This document shows positions 1 to 6,432 of a stretch of 8,365 nt of DNA, piece by piece. Each line of letters starts with the position of its first letter. Position 1 is the stretch's first letter. The notes under the pieces are model-generated. The model saw nothing but the letters and a program-made list of their open reading frames with translations. It ran no database searches and had not been told where the DNA came from. This stretch comes from JAJNPS01 sp046589965 (GTDB lineage Bacteria; Pseudomonadota; Alphaproteobacteria; Rhodobacterales; Rhodobacteraceae). Position numbers and translations under genes: made by a program. The DNA lies in contig JBKJVF010000129.1 in NCBI GenBank assembly GCA_046589965.1, forward strand, positions 1-8,365, read 5' to 3'.

Positions 1-1059
1 ATGCTGACGCGCATCGCATCGGCCTTGGTGGTCGACGCGGAGGAGGCCGCCCCTTGCCTATACGTGCTGGACGAACCTACGGCGGCCTTGACGGCAGCGG
101 AATCTGAAAAGCTTTTCGATGTGATCGCCCGGCTGACGGCGCGCGGGGCCGCCGTCCTTTACGTCTCGCACCGGATGGATGAGGTGATGCGCATTTGTGA
201 TGACGTGACCGTGTTGCGCGATGGCGCGCATGTCATGACCGCACCCATCGCGGGCACGTCCCGCGCGGCGATCATCCATGCGATGACCGGGCAATCGCAA
301 ACGGACGCCGTTCTTGCGCGTCAGACGCCGCTGGGTGAGGAGGTGGCGGCGGTCGTCCGTCAGGTGGCCACGTCCCGACTGCAGGGCATCGACTTTACGC
401 TGGCAAAAGGCGAAATCCTTGGCGTTGCCGGGCTGGAAGACGCGGGGCAAAGTGACCTGTTGCAGCTGTTTCTGGGTATGTGCCGCGTGCGGTCGGGTCA
501 GCTTGATGTGCTGGGGGCCCGCAGTCCCACCAATCCGGTTCAGGCCTGGTCGCGCGGCATCGCCTATGTCCCGCGCGAACGCCGGGCCGAGGGCCTGATG
601 CTGGGCATGTCGGTGCGCGACAACGCGATCCTGCCGCATCTGGGCGATTACGGCATCTTTGCCCGCAAGCGGGCCGAAACAAGCCGCACGCGCGCCCTGG
701 CCGATCAGGTCAGGCTGCGCTTTCAGGGCCCCGATCAGCCTGTCGGGCAGCTCAGCGGCGGCAACCAGCAAAAGGTGCTGTTTGCGCGCGCCCTTGCCGG
801 CAAGCCGCGCCTTTTGTTGCTGGACGAGCCGACCCGTGGTGTCGATGTCGGCGCGCGGGCCGAGATCCATGCCCTGATCCGCGGTTTGAGCGCCGAGGGG
901 TGCGCGGTGATCCTTGCCTCGTCCGATCTGCCCGAACTTCTGGGCCTGTCGGACCGGATCCTGATACTGCAAGACGGTCGACAAACCGATCTGATCGCGC
1001 GTGAAGCGCTGACCCCAGCGGACTTGCTTGCGCGCATCTACGCATCGAAAGCGGCATGA
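1..1059 (+). CDS. Sugar ABC transporter ATP-binding protein (RbsA-like, tandem NBD), 5' truncated by window edge
   Basis: Cytoplasmic ATPase of a carbohydrate importer; its two nucleotide-binding domains (NBDs) drive the permease encoded next. The visible 352 residues begin just after the signature motif of NBD1. Of NBD1 there is Walker B (VLDEPTAAL, about 22-30) and the H-loop (VSHR, 55-58). NBD2 follows with a degenerate Walker A (GVAGLEDAGQ, 141-150), signature LSGGNQQK (251-258), Walker B with D-loop (LLLLDEPTRGVD, 271-282) and an H-loop in which histidine is replaced (ASSDLPE, 306-312). A degenerate Walker A and missing His in NBD2 are normal for the RbsA/MglA/XylG family, whose members are about 500 residues, so roughly 150 N-terminal residues lie outside the window. 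The ATG at base 1 is therefore probably internal. The stretch before the first Walker B looks a few residues longer than in RbsA. Only 4 nt separate the stop from the permease start. Substrate cannot be told; the binding-protein gene is not in view. Confidence 0.93.
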   Translation: MLTRIASALVVDAEEAAPCLYVLDEPTAALTAAESEKLFDVIARLTARGAAVLYVSHRMDEVMRICDDVTVLRDGAHVMTAPIAGTSRAAIIHAMTGQSQTDAVLARQTPLGEEVAAVVRQVATSRLQGIDFTLAKGEILGVAGLEDAGQSDLLQLFLGMCRVRSGQLDVLGARSPTNPVQAWSRGIAYVPRERRAEGLMLGMSVRDNAILPHLGDYGIFARKRAETSRTRALADQVRLRFQGPDQPVGQLSGGNQQKVLFARALAGKPRLLLLDEPTRGVDVGARAEIHALIRGLSAEGCAVILASSDLPELLGLSDRILILQDGRQTDLIAREALTPADLLARIYASKAA

Positions 1060-1063
1060 CTCC

Positions 1064-2020
1064 ATGACCCTACTGACACATCTGCGACGGTCCGGCACGT
1101 TTCTTGGCCTTGTCGGCATCGTGGTCTTTTTTGCGGTGCAACTGCCCGACACTTTTCTGACCGCTGGCAACCTGCTGAATGTCAGCCAACAGATTTCCAT
1201 GCTCGCGGTCACGGCCTTCACGATGACCATCGTGATGGTGATGGGCGATTTCGACCTGAGCGTGGGTTCGACTGCCAGCCTTGCGGGGATCGTGGCGGCC
1301 GTCCTCTTTGCCGCAGGCTGGCCGGTCTGGGCGGGCGTGGCGGCAGGTCTGGCCGTGGGATTGGCGGGGGGCGTCTTCAACGGGGTGCTGGTGGCTTATG
1401 TGGGCATCCTGCCGTTCATCGCCACCTTGGGCACCTTGACGATGTTCAGCGGCACCGCCTTTCTGGTCAGCGATGGCAAGACAATCTTCGGTCGCGACAT
1501 CCCGGCAGAGTTTTCAGGCTTTGCCCGGTCGGGCCTGCCGCTGGCGGAGGGGGTGACGCTGCCCCTGATGACGATTGCCGCAGCCCTGGTGCTGGTCGTG
1601 GTCTTTGTTGTGTTGGAGCATACAACTTACGGCCGCCGCCTATATGCCATCGGGGGCAATATCCAGGCCGCGGAACTTGCCGGGCTCAACGTGCGCCGCC
1701 TGCGGCTGTCGGCCTTTGCACTGACCGGTCTGGGCGCGGCTGTCGCGGGCCTGATGTATGCCAGTCGCGTCGCCTCGGCCAATCCGACGCAATGTTCCGG
1801 GCTGATGCTGGACGCGATTGCGGCGGTGTTCCTGGGCATGACGATGGGCCGGCAAGGGGAACCACGGGTCATGGCGACGCTGGTCGGTGTGCTGATCCTG
1901 GGCATCCTCGACAACGGCCTGACCCAGATGAACGTGGACAGCTACGTTCGCGAAGTTTTGATCGGCGCGATCGTCGTGGCGGCGGTCGCGGTGTCGTCCT
2001 ATGGGCGCAAACGCGTGTGA
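1064..2020 (+). CDS. Sugar ABC transporter permease (RbsC family)
   Basis: Inner-membrane permease of the same importer, 318 residues, the usual length for single RbsC-type (BPD_transp_2) permeases. It is very hydrophobic, with about 8-10 membrane segments. Family landmarks are GDFDLSVGS (61-69; RbsC-like proteins have a G-x-DLSVGS motif here), EHTTYGRRLYAIGGN (195-209) followed by AAELAGLNV (212-220), the cytoplasmic loop that contacts the ATPase, and DAIAAVFLG (240-248). The start is placed at the ATG 4 nt after the ATPase stop, giving MTLLTHLRRSGTF; an in-frame ATG at 1028 would overlap the ATPase gene and add a non-hydrophobic leader. No strong Shine-Dalgarno is visible, so translation may depend on the preceding gene. 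The segment MGRQGEPRVMATLVG (251-265) is more charged than the glycine-rich stretch usual there. Ligand unknown (a pentose, hexose or related polyol are all possible). Confidence 0.93.
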   Translation: MTLLTHLRRSGTFLGLVGIVVFFAVQLPDTFLTAGNLLNVSQQISMLAVTAFTMTIVMVMGDFDLSVGSTASLAGIVAAVLFAAGWPVWAGVAAGLAVGLAGGVFNGVLVAYVGILPFIATLGTLTMFSGTAFLVSDGKTIFGRDIPAEFSGFARSGLPLAEGVTLPLMTIAAALVLVVVFVVLEHTTYGRRLYAIGGNIQAAELAGLNVRRLRLSAFALTGLGAAVAGLMYASRVASANPTQCSGLMLDAIAAVFLGMTMGRQGEPRVMATLVGVLILGILDNGLTQMNVDSYVREVLIGAIVVAAVAVSSYGRKRV

Positions 2021-2055
2021 ATTCAGCGACCCGCCCGCCGCGAGAATGGCGCACA

Positions 2056-2077
2056 CTGGATGCGCACTGACATCCAG
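2056..2077. terminator. Possible bidirectional terminator hairpin between convergent genes
   Basis: A perfect 7-bp inverted repeat, CTGGATG (2056-2062) and CATCCAG (2071-2077), encloses an 8-nt loop in the 75-nt gap between the permease stop and the acuI stop. Its position suits termination of both transcripts. Neither side has a T-run, so it is a weak candidate for an intrinsic terminator and may only be a 3'-end stabilising hairpin or chance. Confidence 0.3.
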
Positions 2078-2095
2078 CATGCGCAAGCACGACGC

Positions 2096-3088
2096 TTAGG
2101 CGTTCACATCGACCACGACACGGCCCTGCACTTTGCCCGCAAGGATATCGGCTCCAAGGCGCGGCAGGTCGGCCAGAGTTGCAGGCACGATCATCTGTTC
2201 GAGACGGTCCAGATCCAGATCGCGCGTCAGACGCGCCCAGGCGACCAAGCGACGGTCATAAGGTTGCAGCACACTGTCGATCCCCAAGAGGTTGACGCCC
2301 CGCAACAGGAACGGAATGACCGTGGCGGGCAGGTCGGACCCGCCCGCAAGCCCGACGGCTGCGACCGATGCGCGATACTTCATCTGGCCCAATATGCGCG
2401 CCAGCATCGCGCCGCCGACTGCATCGATACATCCGGCCCACGTCTCGGCCTCCAGTGGGCGCTTGACGGTTTCGGCCAGATCAGCGCGCGGGATGATCCG
2501 GGTGGCCCCCAGATCACGCAGATAGGCCTCGGTCTCGGGCCGGCCGGTGACGGCGGCGACCTCGTGACCCAGTCTGGCAAGCAGTGCCACGGCGACCGAC
2601 CCGACGCCCCCCGCTGCCCCCGTCACCAGCACGGGTCCCTGTCCGGGTGTCAGGCCATGTGCCTCAAGCGCAAGGATCGCCAGCATGGATGTCAGGCCAG
2701 CCGTCCCGATGGCCATCGCGGTCCGCGTCGTCAGCCCGGCGGGCAGGGGCACCAGCCAGTCTGCCTCAACCCGCGCCTTTTGCGCATACCCACCCCAGCG
2801 CACCTCGCCCACGCGCCAGCCCGTCAGGATGACCTTGTCGCCCGGCCGGTAGCGCGGATCGTCAGAGGTCTCCACGGTTCCCGCAAAGTCGATGCCCGGC
2901 ACATGGGGCCATGTCCGCACCAGCCCGCCGCCCGGTCCAAGGCAAAGCCCGTCCTTGTAGTTGACGGTGGAATATTCGACCGCCACCGTCACATCGCCTG
3001 GCGGCAGCGCCGCTTCGTCCACAGTCTGGACCTTGGCCGATGGGGTGCCATCGGCGCCCTTTTCAACAACAAGTGCTTGGAACGACAT
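2096..3088 (-). CDS. acuI: Acrylyl-CoA reductase, AcuI/YhdH-type MDR oxidoreductase
   Basis: Cytoplasmic medium-chain dehydrogenase/reductase of 330 residues, close to YhdH/AcuI (about 325-330). The known reaction of AcuI is NADPH-dependent reduction of acryloyl-CoA to propionyl-CoA, used in 3-hydroxypropionate assimilation and in detoxifying acrylate from dimethylsulfoniopropionate. Visible hallmarks are STVNYKDGLC (40-49), VPGIDFAGTVE (63-73), the AIGTAGLTSM segment (127-136), the Rossmann nucleotide loop VTGAAGGVGS (155-164), TGRPE at the expected cofactor-phosphate position (181-185), and FLLRGVNLLGIDSV (260-273). No zinc-ligand pattern is seen, as expected for this zinc-free quinone-reductase branch. 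The ATG is supported by AAGGAAG (3094-3100), 5 nt upstream. It points toward the sugar permease and away from the membrane-protein/two-component operon; no acuR, dddL or dmd gene is visible beside it. The family call is firm; acryloyl-CoA as the real substrate here is inferred. Confidence 0.9.
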   Translation of the reverse strand: MSFQALVVEKGADGTPSAKVQTVDEAALPPGDVTVAVEYSTVNYKDGLCLGPGGGLVRTWPHVPGIDFAGTVETSDDPRYRPGDKVILTGWRVGEVRWGGYAQKARVEADWLVPLPAGLTTRTAMAIGTAGLTSMLAILALEAHGLTPGQGPVLVTGAAGGVGSVAVALLARLGHEVAAVTGRPETEAYLRDLGATRIIPRADLAETVKRPLEAETWAGCIDAVGGAMLARILGQMKYRASVAAVGLAGGSDLPATVIPFLLRGVNLLGIDSVLQPYDRRLVAWARLTRDLDLDRLEQMIVPATLADLPRLGADILAGKVQGRVVVDVNA

Positions 3089-3174
3089 TCGTTCTTCCTT
3101 TTCGGTTTGCCCGGCCTTGGGCCATTGCGGATCTGGCGCTTCGTGACCCGGTGCACGGTCTGCTTATCACAGTA

Positions 3175-3198
3175 GTTGGTGGCTTGAACCCCGCCAAC
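3175..3198. repeat. Imperfect inverted repeat, possible operator
   Basis: GTTGGTGG (3175-3182) and CCGCCAAC (3191-3198) form an 8-bp dyad with one T/G mismatch around an 8-nt centre. It sits in the middle of the divergent region, about 87 nt from the acuI start and 129 nt from the operon start, where an operator or a leader hairpin could lie. No known regulator site is recognised and chance cannot be excluded. Confidence 0.25.
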
Positions 3199-3242
3199 CG
3201 TTCACCGGCCGTTGTTGGACATGCGGCGACAATAGGTTCCGG

Positions 3243-3284
3243 GCCTGCACAATGCCTGCACATCTCCATGGTTCGGCCTGCACA
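3243..3284 (+). repeat. Three phased direct repeats GCCTGCACA, candidate response-regulator binding array
   Basis: Exact 9-nt copies start at 3243, 3254 and 3276, so the spacings are 11 and 22 bp, about one and two helical turns. The slot that would hold a fourth copy (3265-3273) is not conserved. OmpR/PhoB-family regulators are known to bind head-to-tail on direct repeats spaced about 11 bp. The array ends 42 nt before the start codon of an operon that itself encodes such a regulator, so autoregulation is a reasonable inference. Which regulator binds is not shown by the sequence. Confidence 0.5.
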
Positions 3285-3326
3285 CCCGGCGCCCTCAAGT
3301 GATGGCAGGACAATCGGAGGACGGGC

Positions 3327-4793
3327 ATGCCGAACGGTTATGAAATTCGCGGGATCCCGGACGCCATGGCGCGCGACGCCTGGTGGTTCGGGGCAGATGA
3401 CGGCGGCAGCGGCGGGCGCGCGAACAGGACGGGGTCGACCCCCGCCGTGTCGCCGCATCGTCGACTTGGTGCCGCGATCATCCTGATCGCTTTGGCGGAC
3501 GTACTTTTCTGGGACCAAAGCCTTGGCGCATCCCTCGCGATCCATGCGCTGGCGATCTTTTGCCTCGCGACGGGGCTGAAGGCAGATCGGGCAATCTGGC
3601 GGCCGTTCGCGCTGGTCATCGCGGGAGCCTTGCCGGTGGTGGACATGGTGCAACCCCTGTCCATCGCGTTCCTTGGCGCATCGCTTTTGGTTGCGGTGGT
3701 CTGGGCGCGGTGTCCCGCCATCGGTCGTGGTGCGTTGGCGGGTGCGGTCCTGTGGCTCGCGCGGTCAATCCCGTTGGCATCGCTTGTAGCCCTGCGCGAC
3801 GGTCTGCGCGCGGTCTGGCCGGGCAGGGCGGGGACCAGTGATATCGGCCAAACGGTCCGGACAATCTTGCGCAACTGGGGCTTGCCGGTTGGTGGGACGC
3901 TGGTCTTTGCAACCCTTCTGGTCGAGGCCAATCCGCTGATGGGTCGCCTGTTGCTGCCGCGCCTTGATGTTCTGCCATGGGCACAGCGCGGTCTTTTCTG
4001 GCTCGGCGTGGGGCTGATGGTCTGGCCGATCCTTGACCCCGCCTTGCAGCAGGGTCGCCCCATGGTCCTGACGGTCCCACAGCGGATGCCGCGCTTTGGG
4101 CTGAACGCGGCATCTGTCTTGCGCGCGCTGGTAATGTTCAATCTGCTGATCGGTCTGCAGACGGTGATGGACACCGCGATCATCCTTGGCGGCGCGGACC
4201 TTCCCGATGGGATGAGCTATGCGTCCTATGCGCGGCGCGGGGCCTTTCCATTGCTCGGAACTGCGCTTTTGGCCGGTGCATTCGCGCTGTCGGCCCGGCC
4301 ATTTCTGGACGAACATCGCGCCATGCGCCCGTTACTGTTCCTGTGGTTGGCGCAGAATGTGGCACTTTGCGCGGCGGCGCTGATGCGGCTTGATCTTTAT
4401 GTGGATGCCTATGGTCTGACCTATATGCGCATCCATGCGATGATCTGGATGGCACTGGTGGCGACGGGCCTTGGGCTGACCGGCTGGCAGGTTTGGCGCA
4501 GGCAGTCGAACGGCTGGCTGATGGCGCGCGTGGCGTCGCTTGGGCTGGCGACGCTGTATCTGTGTGCCTTTGTGAACTTTGCGCAGGTCATCGCGGAACG
4601 GAACCTGTCCGGGATCGCACGCGTCGATCTGGAATACCTGTGCGATCTGGGGCCGATGGCCGCCGCCGAGATCGGTGCCACCTGTCCGGACCTGGCCGTA
4701 CCGTCCTACAAGGGCTGGCGTGATTTCAGCTTTCGCGCTTGGCGGGTCCGGGTCTATCTTGCCCGCGCCGAAACTGCGGAGCCGTTGCAATGA
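3327..4793 (+). CDS. Polytopic membrane protein of unknown function (DUF4153/DUF4173-like)
   Basis: An integral membrane protein of 488 residues, resembling the proteins annotated DUF4153 or DUF4173; its biochemical role is not known. The N-terminus (1-45) is polar and Gly/Ser-rich with no signal peptide. About 11-13 hydrophobic segments follow between 48 and 408, and the last ~80 residues are soluble. The best family landmarks are YASYARRGAFPLL (288-300) and LMRLDLYVDAYGLTYMRIHAMIWM (342-365), where polar and charged residues lie next to or within membrane segments. The C-terminal part has NLSGIARVDLEYLCDLG (426-442). The ATG is well supported by GGAGG (3316-3320), 6 nt upstream. The stop overlaps the start of the response-regulator gene in ATGA, so the two are probably translationally coupled. 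This suggests, but does not prove, a signalling link. It is not CreD: no matching features are seen. Confidence 0.85.
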   Translation: MPNGYEIRGIPDAMARDAWWFGADDGGSGGRANRTGSTPAVSPHRRLGAAIILIALADVLFWDQSLGASLAIHALAIFCLATGLKADRAIWRPFALVIAGALPVVDMVQPLSIAFLGASLLVAVVWARCPAIGRGALAGAVLWLARSIPLASLVALRDGLRAVWPGRAGTSDIGQTVRTILRNWGLPVGGTLVFATLLVEANPLMGRLLLPRLDVLPWAQRGLFWLGVGLMVWPILDPALQQGRPMVLTVPQRMPRFGLNAASVLRALVMFNLLIGLQTVMDTAIILGGADLPDGMSYASYARRGAFPLLGTALLAGAFALSARPFLDEHRAMRPLLFLWLAQNVALCAAALMRLDLYVDAYGLTYMRIHAMIWMALVATGLGLTGWQVWRRQSNGWLMARVASLGLATLYLCAFVNFAQVIAERNLSGIARVDLEYLCDLGPMAAAEIGATCPDLAVPSYKGWRDFSFRAWRVRVYLARAETAEPLQ

Positions 4794-5464
4794 AGATCCT
4801 GATCGTCGATGACGACCCGCGCCTGCGCGATTTGGTGGCGCTGGCGCTGGGGCGGGCGGGATATGCCGTGCTGACCGCCAGCGACGGCCAGCGTGCCCTG
4901 ATGCATGCCGCGCGCGAAAAGCCCGACCTGATCGTGCTGGACGTGGGATTGCCCGAAATGGACGGATTCGAGGTCTGCCGCCGCATCCGAGCGACCTCCG
5001 ACGTGCCGATCCTGTTCCTGACCGCCCGCGACGACGAAATTGACCGCATTGTCGGCCTGGAGCTTGGGGCGGACGACTATGTGACCAAACCGTTTAGTCC
5101 GCGCGAACTGTTGGCGCGGGTCAAGGCGATTCTGAAACGGTCGGTCCTGCGCGCGGCCCCCCTTGCGGTACAGCATGGGCGCATCACGCTGGATCAGGCA
5201 GCGCATCTGTGCAGTGTGGCGGGGTCACCGGTGGCCTTGACCGCGACCGAATTCAAACTGCTGGCCCATTGCCTTGGCGCGCCTGCGCGCTTGCATCAAC
5301 GCACACAAATCATCGCCGCAATCTGGGGCGCGCAAAGTCAGGTGTCGGACCGCACGCTGGACAGCCATCTGCGCAACCTGCGTTACAAGCTGGCATTGGC
5401 TGGTTGCCCGGATGCGATCGAGACGGTGCATGGGGTCGGCGTCAAGATCGGGCGCTGTGCGTGA
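4790..5464 (+). CDS. Two-component response regulator, OmpR/PhoB family
   Basis: A cytoplasmic transcription factor of 224 residues. The receiver domain (about 1-118) has the acidic pocket D7-D8-D9, phosphoacceptor D51 (in LIVLDVGLPEMDG), the switch threonine T78 and the invariant K100 (VTKPF). A winged-helix DNA-binding domain fills about 125-224, with LTATEFKLL, the recognition-helix region VSDRTLDSHLRNLRYKL and the wing TVHGVGVKIG. All catalytic residues are present, so it should be phosphorylatable. Start: the ATG at 4790 overlaps the previous stop (ATGA), with GCGGAG 8 nt upstream, and begins directly with MKILIVDDD; an in-frame ATG at 4739 lies inside the upstream gene and adds a tail foreign to the family. 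Its stop overlaps the kinase start in GTGA. The partner is almost certainly that kinase. Targets are unknown; the repeats upstream of the operon are one candidate. Confidence 0.95.
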   Translation: MKILIVDDDPRLRDLVALALGRAGYAVLTASDGQRALMHAAREKPDLIVLDVGLPEMDGFEVCRRIRATSDVPILFLTARDDEIDRIVGLELGADDYVTKPFSPRELLARVKAILKRSVLRAAPLAVQHGRITLDQAAHLCSVAGSPVALTATEFKLLAHCLGAPARLHQRTQIIAAIWGAQSQVSDRTLDSHLRNLRYKLALAGCPDAIETVHGVGVKIGRCA

Positions 5465-6429
5465 CGCGTCGCTGGCGACCATCGCTTGCGCTGGTGCTGG
5501 GCGGCGCGCTGGCGGGAACGCTTGGCCTGTCCTTCGCAGGGCTGGTGGCCTTGCGCTATCTTGGGCCCGAAATCGGATTTCGCAATGGCGCGATGTTGCT
5601 GGGCGGGGTGATCGTGCTGGCGACGGCTGGTCTTGGCTGGCTTTTGATCCGGCTGCTTGTGCGCCCCATCGTGGCACTGGAACGCTATGCCGTGGCGCAG
5701 GCCAAAGGGTCTGCCACTGTACCCGACCATTTCGGCACGCAGGAACTGCACCGCACCGCCCGGGCCGTGATCGAGATGACCGAAGCCTTGCGCAACCGCG
5801 AGGCGACGATCCGCAGCTTTACCGACCATGTGACCCATGCGCTGAAAACCCCCGTCAGCACCATTCGCGCAGGCATCGAACTGATGGAGGACAGCCCCAC
5901 CCTGATCTCGCAGGATCGCGAGGTCCTGTCGCGGATCGACGGCGCGCGCCAGCAGATCGAGGCGCAACTGGCGGCCCTGCGCAACGCCGCCCGCGCACGC
6001 GAAGCCCGCTATCTGGGGCAGACCATGATCGCCGAAGTGGTGCCCGCACTCAGGAACGCAGTGCACGGCCTGCAGTTTGTGATGTCTGGTGCCACCACGC
6101 CGATCCCGATCTCGACCGAGGGGTTGGTGCTGATCCTGGGGCATCTGGCGCAAAACGCGGTGGACCACGGGGCGCGTCAGATGACGGTGGCGGTGATGAC
6201 AGATACGACTGGTTGCGCCCTCGACATCAGTGATGACGGCCGGGGGATTTCGCCCGGCAATGCAGGGCACATCTTTGACCCCTTTTTCACCACCCGACCC
6301 GATACCGGGGGCACGGGAATGGGTTTGACCATCGTGCGCAACGTCCTTGCCGCCCATCATGGCGCGATTGAGCATGTGCCGCAGCAGTCCGGCGCTCTGT
6401 TCCGCATCCGCTTTCGGGCCGTCGCTTGA
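5461..6429 (+). CDS. Membrane sensor histidine kinase, small, with almost no periplasmic domain
   Basis: Inner-membrane kinase of 322 residues, the likely partner of the preceding regulator. Two membrane helices (about 8-31 and 44-66) flank only about 12 extracytoplasmic residues. A short HAMP-like linker (about 67-117) leads to the dimerisation/phosphoacceptor helix FTDHVTHALKTPVSTI (120-135, His126), then an ATPase domain with N-box HLAQNAVDHGA (228-238, Asn232), G1 DISDDGRGI (255-263), F-box FDPFFTT (272-278) and G2 GGTGMGLTIV (283-292). The ATP-binding boxes look intact. The residue after His126 is Ala, where HisKA kinases normally have Glu or Asp. The start is the GTG that overlaps the regulator stop (GTGA), giving VTRRWRPSLALVLGG, a good membrane N-terminus; the in-frame ATG at 5209 would run through the regulator gene. 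The near lack of a sensor domain suggests sensing in the membrane or through the coupled membrane protein. Confidence 0.93.
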   Translation: MTRRWRPSLALVLGGALAGTLGLSFAGLVALRYLGPEIGFRNGAMLLGGVIVLATAGLGWLLIRLLVRPIVALERYAVAQAKGSATVPDHFGTQELHRTARAVIEMTEALRNREATIRSFTDHVTHALKTPVSTIRAGIELMEDSPTLISQDREVLSRIDGARQQIEAQLAALRNAARAREARYLGQTMIAEVVPALRNAVHGLQFVMSGATTPIPISTEGLVLILGHLAQNAVDHGARQMTVAVMTDTTGCALDISDDGRGISPGNAGHIFDPFFTTRPDTGGTGMGLTIVRNVLAAHHGAIEHVPQQSGALFRIRFRAVA

Positions 6430-6432
6430 CCA

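Larger units (their letters stand above)
3089..3326. promoter_or_regulatory. Divergent intergenic region between acuI and the membrane-protein/two-component operon
   Basis: These 238 nt must hold the promoters of two diverging units. The acuI side carries its ribosome site (AAGGAAG, 3094-3100). On the acuI strand the complement of 3161-3170 gives TGTGATAAGC, a possible extended -10, but no convincing -35 accompanies it. The operon side contains three GCCTGCACA repeats and, close to the start codon, GGAGG (3316-3320). I see no good sigma-70 promoter for the operon. Open frames that cross this region have no family resemblance and were not called. Confidence 0.6.

Noticed and set aside
58..1380. 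Long open frame on the minus strand (440 codons)
   Set aside because: Antisense shadow of the ABC ATPase and permease; Arg/Gln-rich composition and no family features.
2060..3175. Long open frame on the plus strand (371 codons) opposite acuI
   Set aside because: Product is rich in His, Gln and Arg with no motif, while the minus-strand acuI protein is clearly recognisable.
3063..3653. Frames crossing the acuI/membrane-protein intergenic region (minus 3063-3653, plus 3040-3486)
   Set aside because: They overlap well-supported genes on both sides, have biased composition and no family resemblance.
5209..5460. N-terminal extension of the kinase to an upstream ATG
   Set aside because: Lies inside the DNA-binding domain of the regulator; the GTG overlapping the regulator stop gives a normal membrane N-terminus.
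5383..6375. Minus-strand frame of 330 codons opposite the kinase
   Set aside because: Shadow of the kinase gene; low-complexity His/Gln/Arg composition.
4790..6429. Assignment of the two-component pair as CreBC or another named system
   Set aside because: The H-box context (VTHALKTP) is only loosely CreC-like, the kinase lacks a periplasmic domain and the neighbouring gene is not CreD, so no gene symbol is given.
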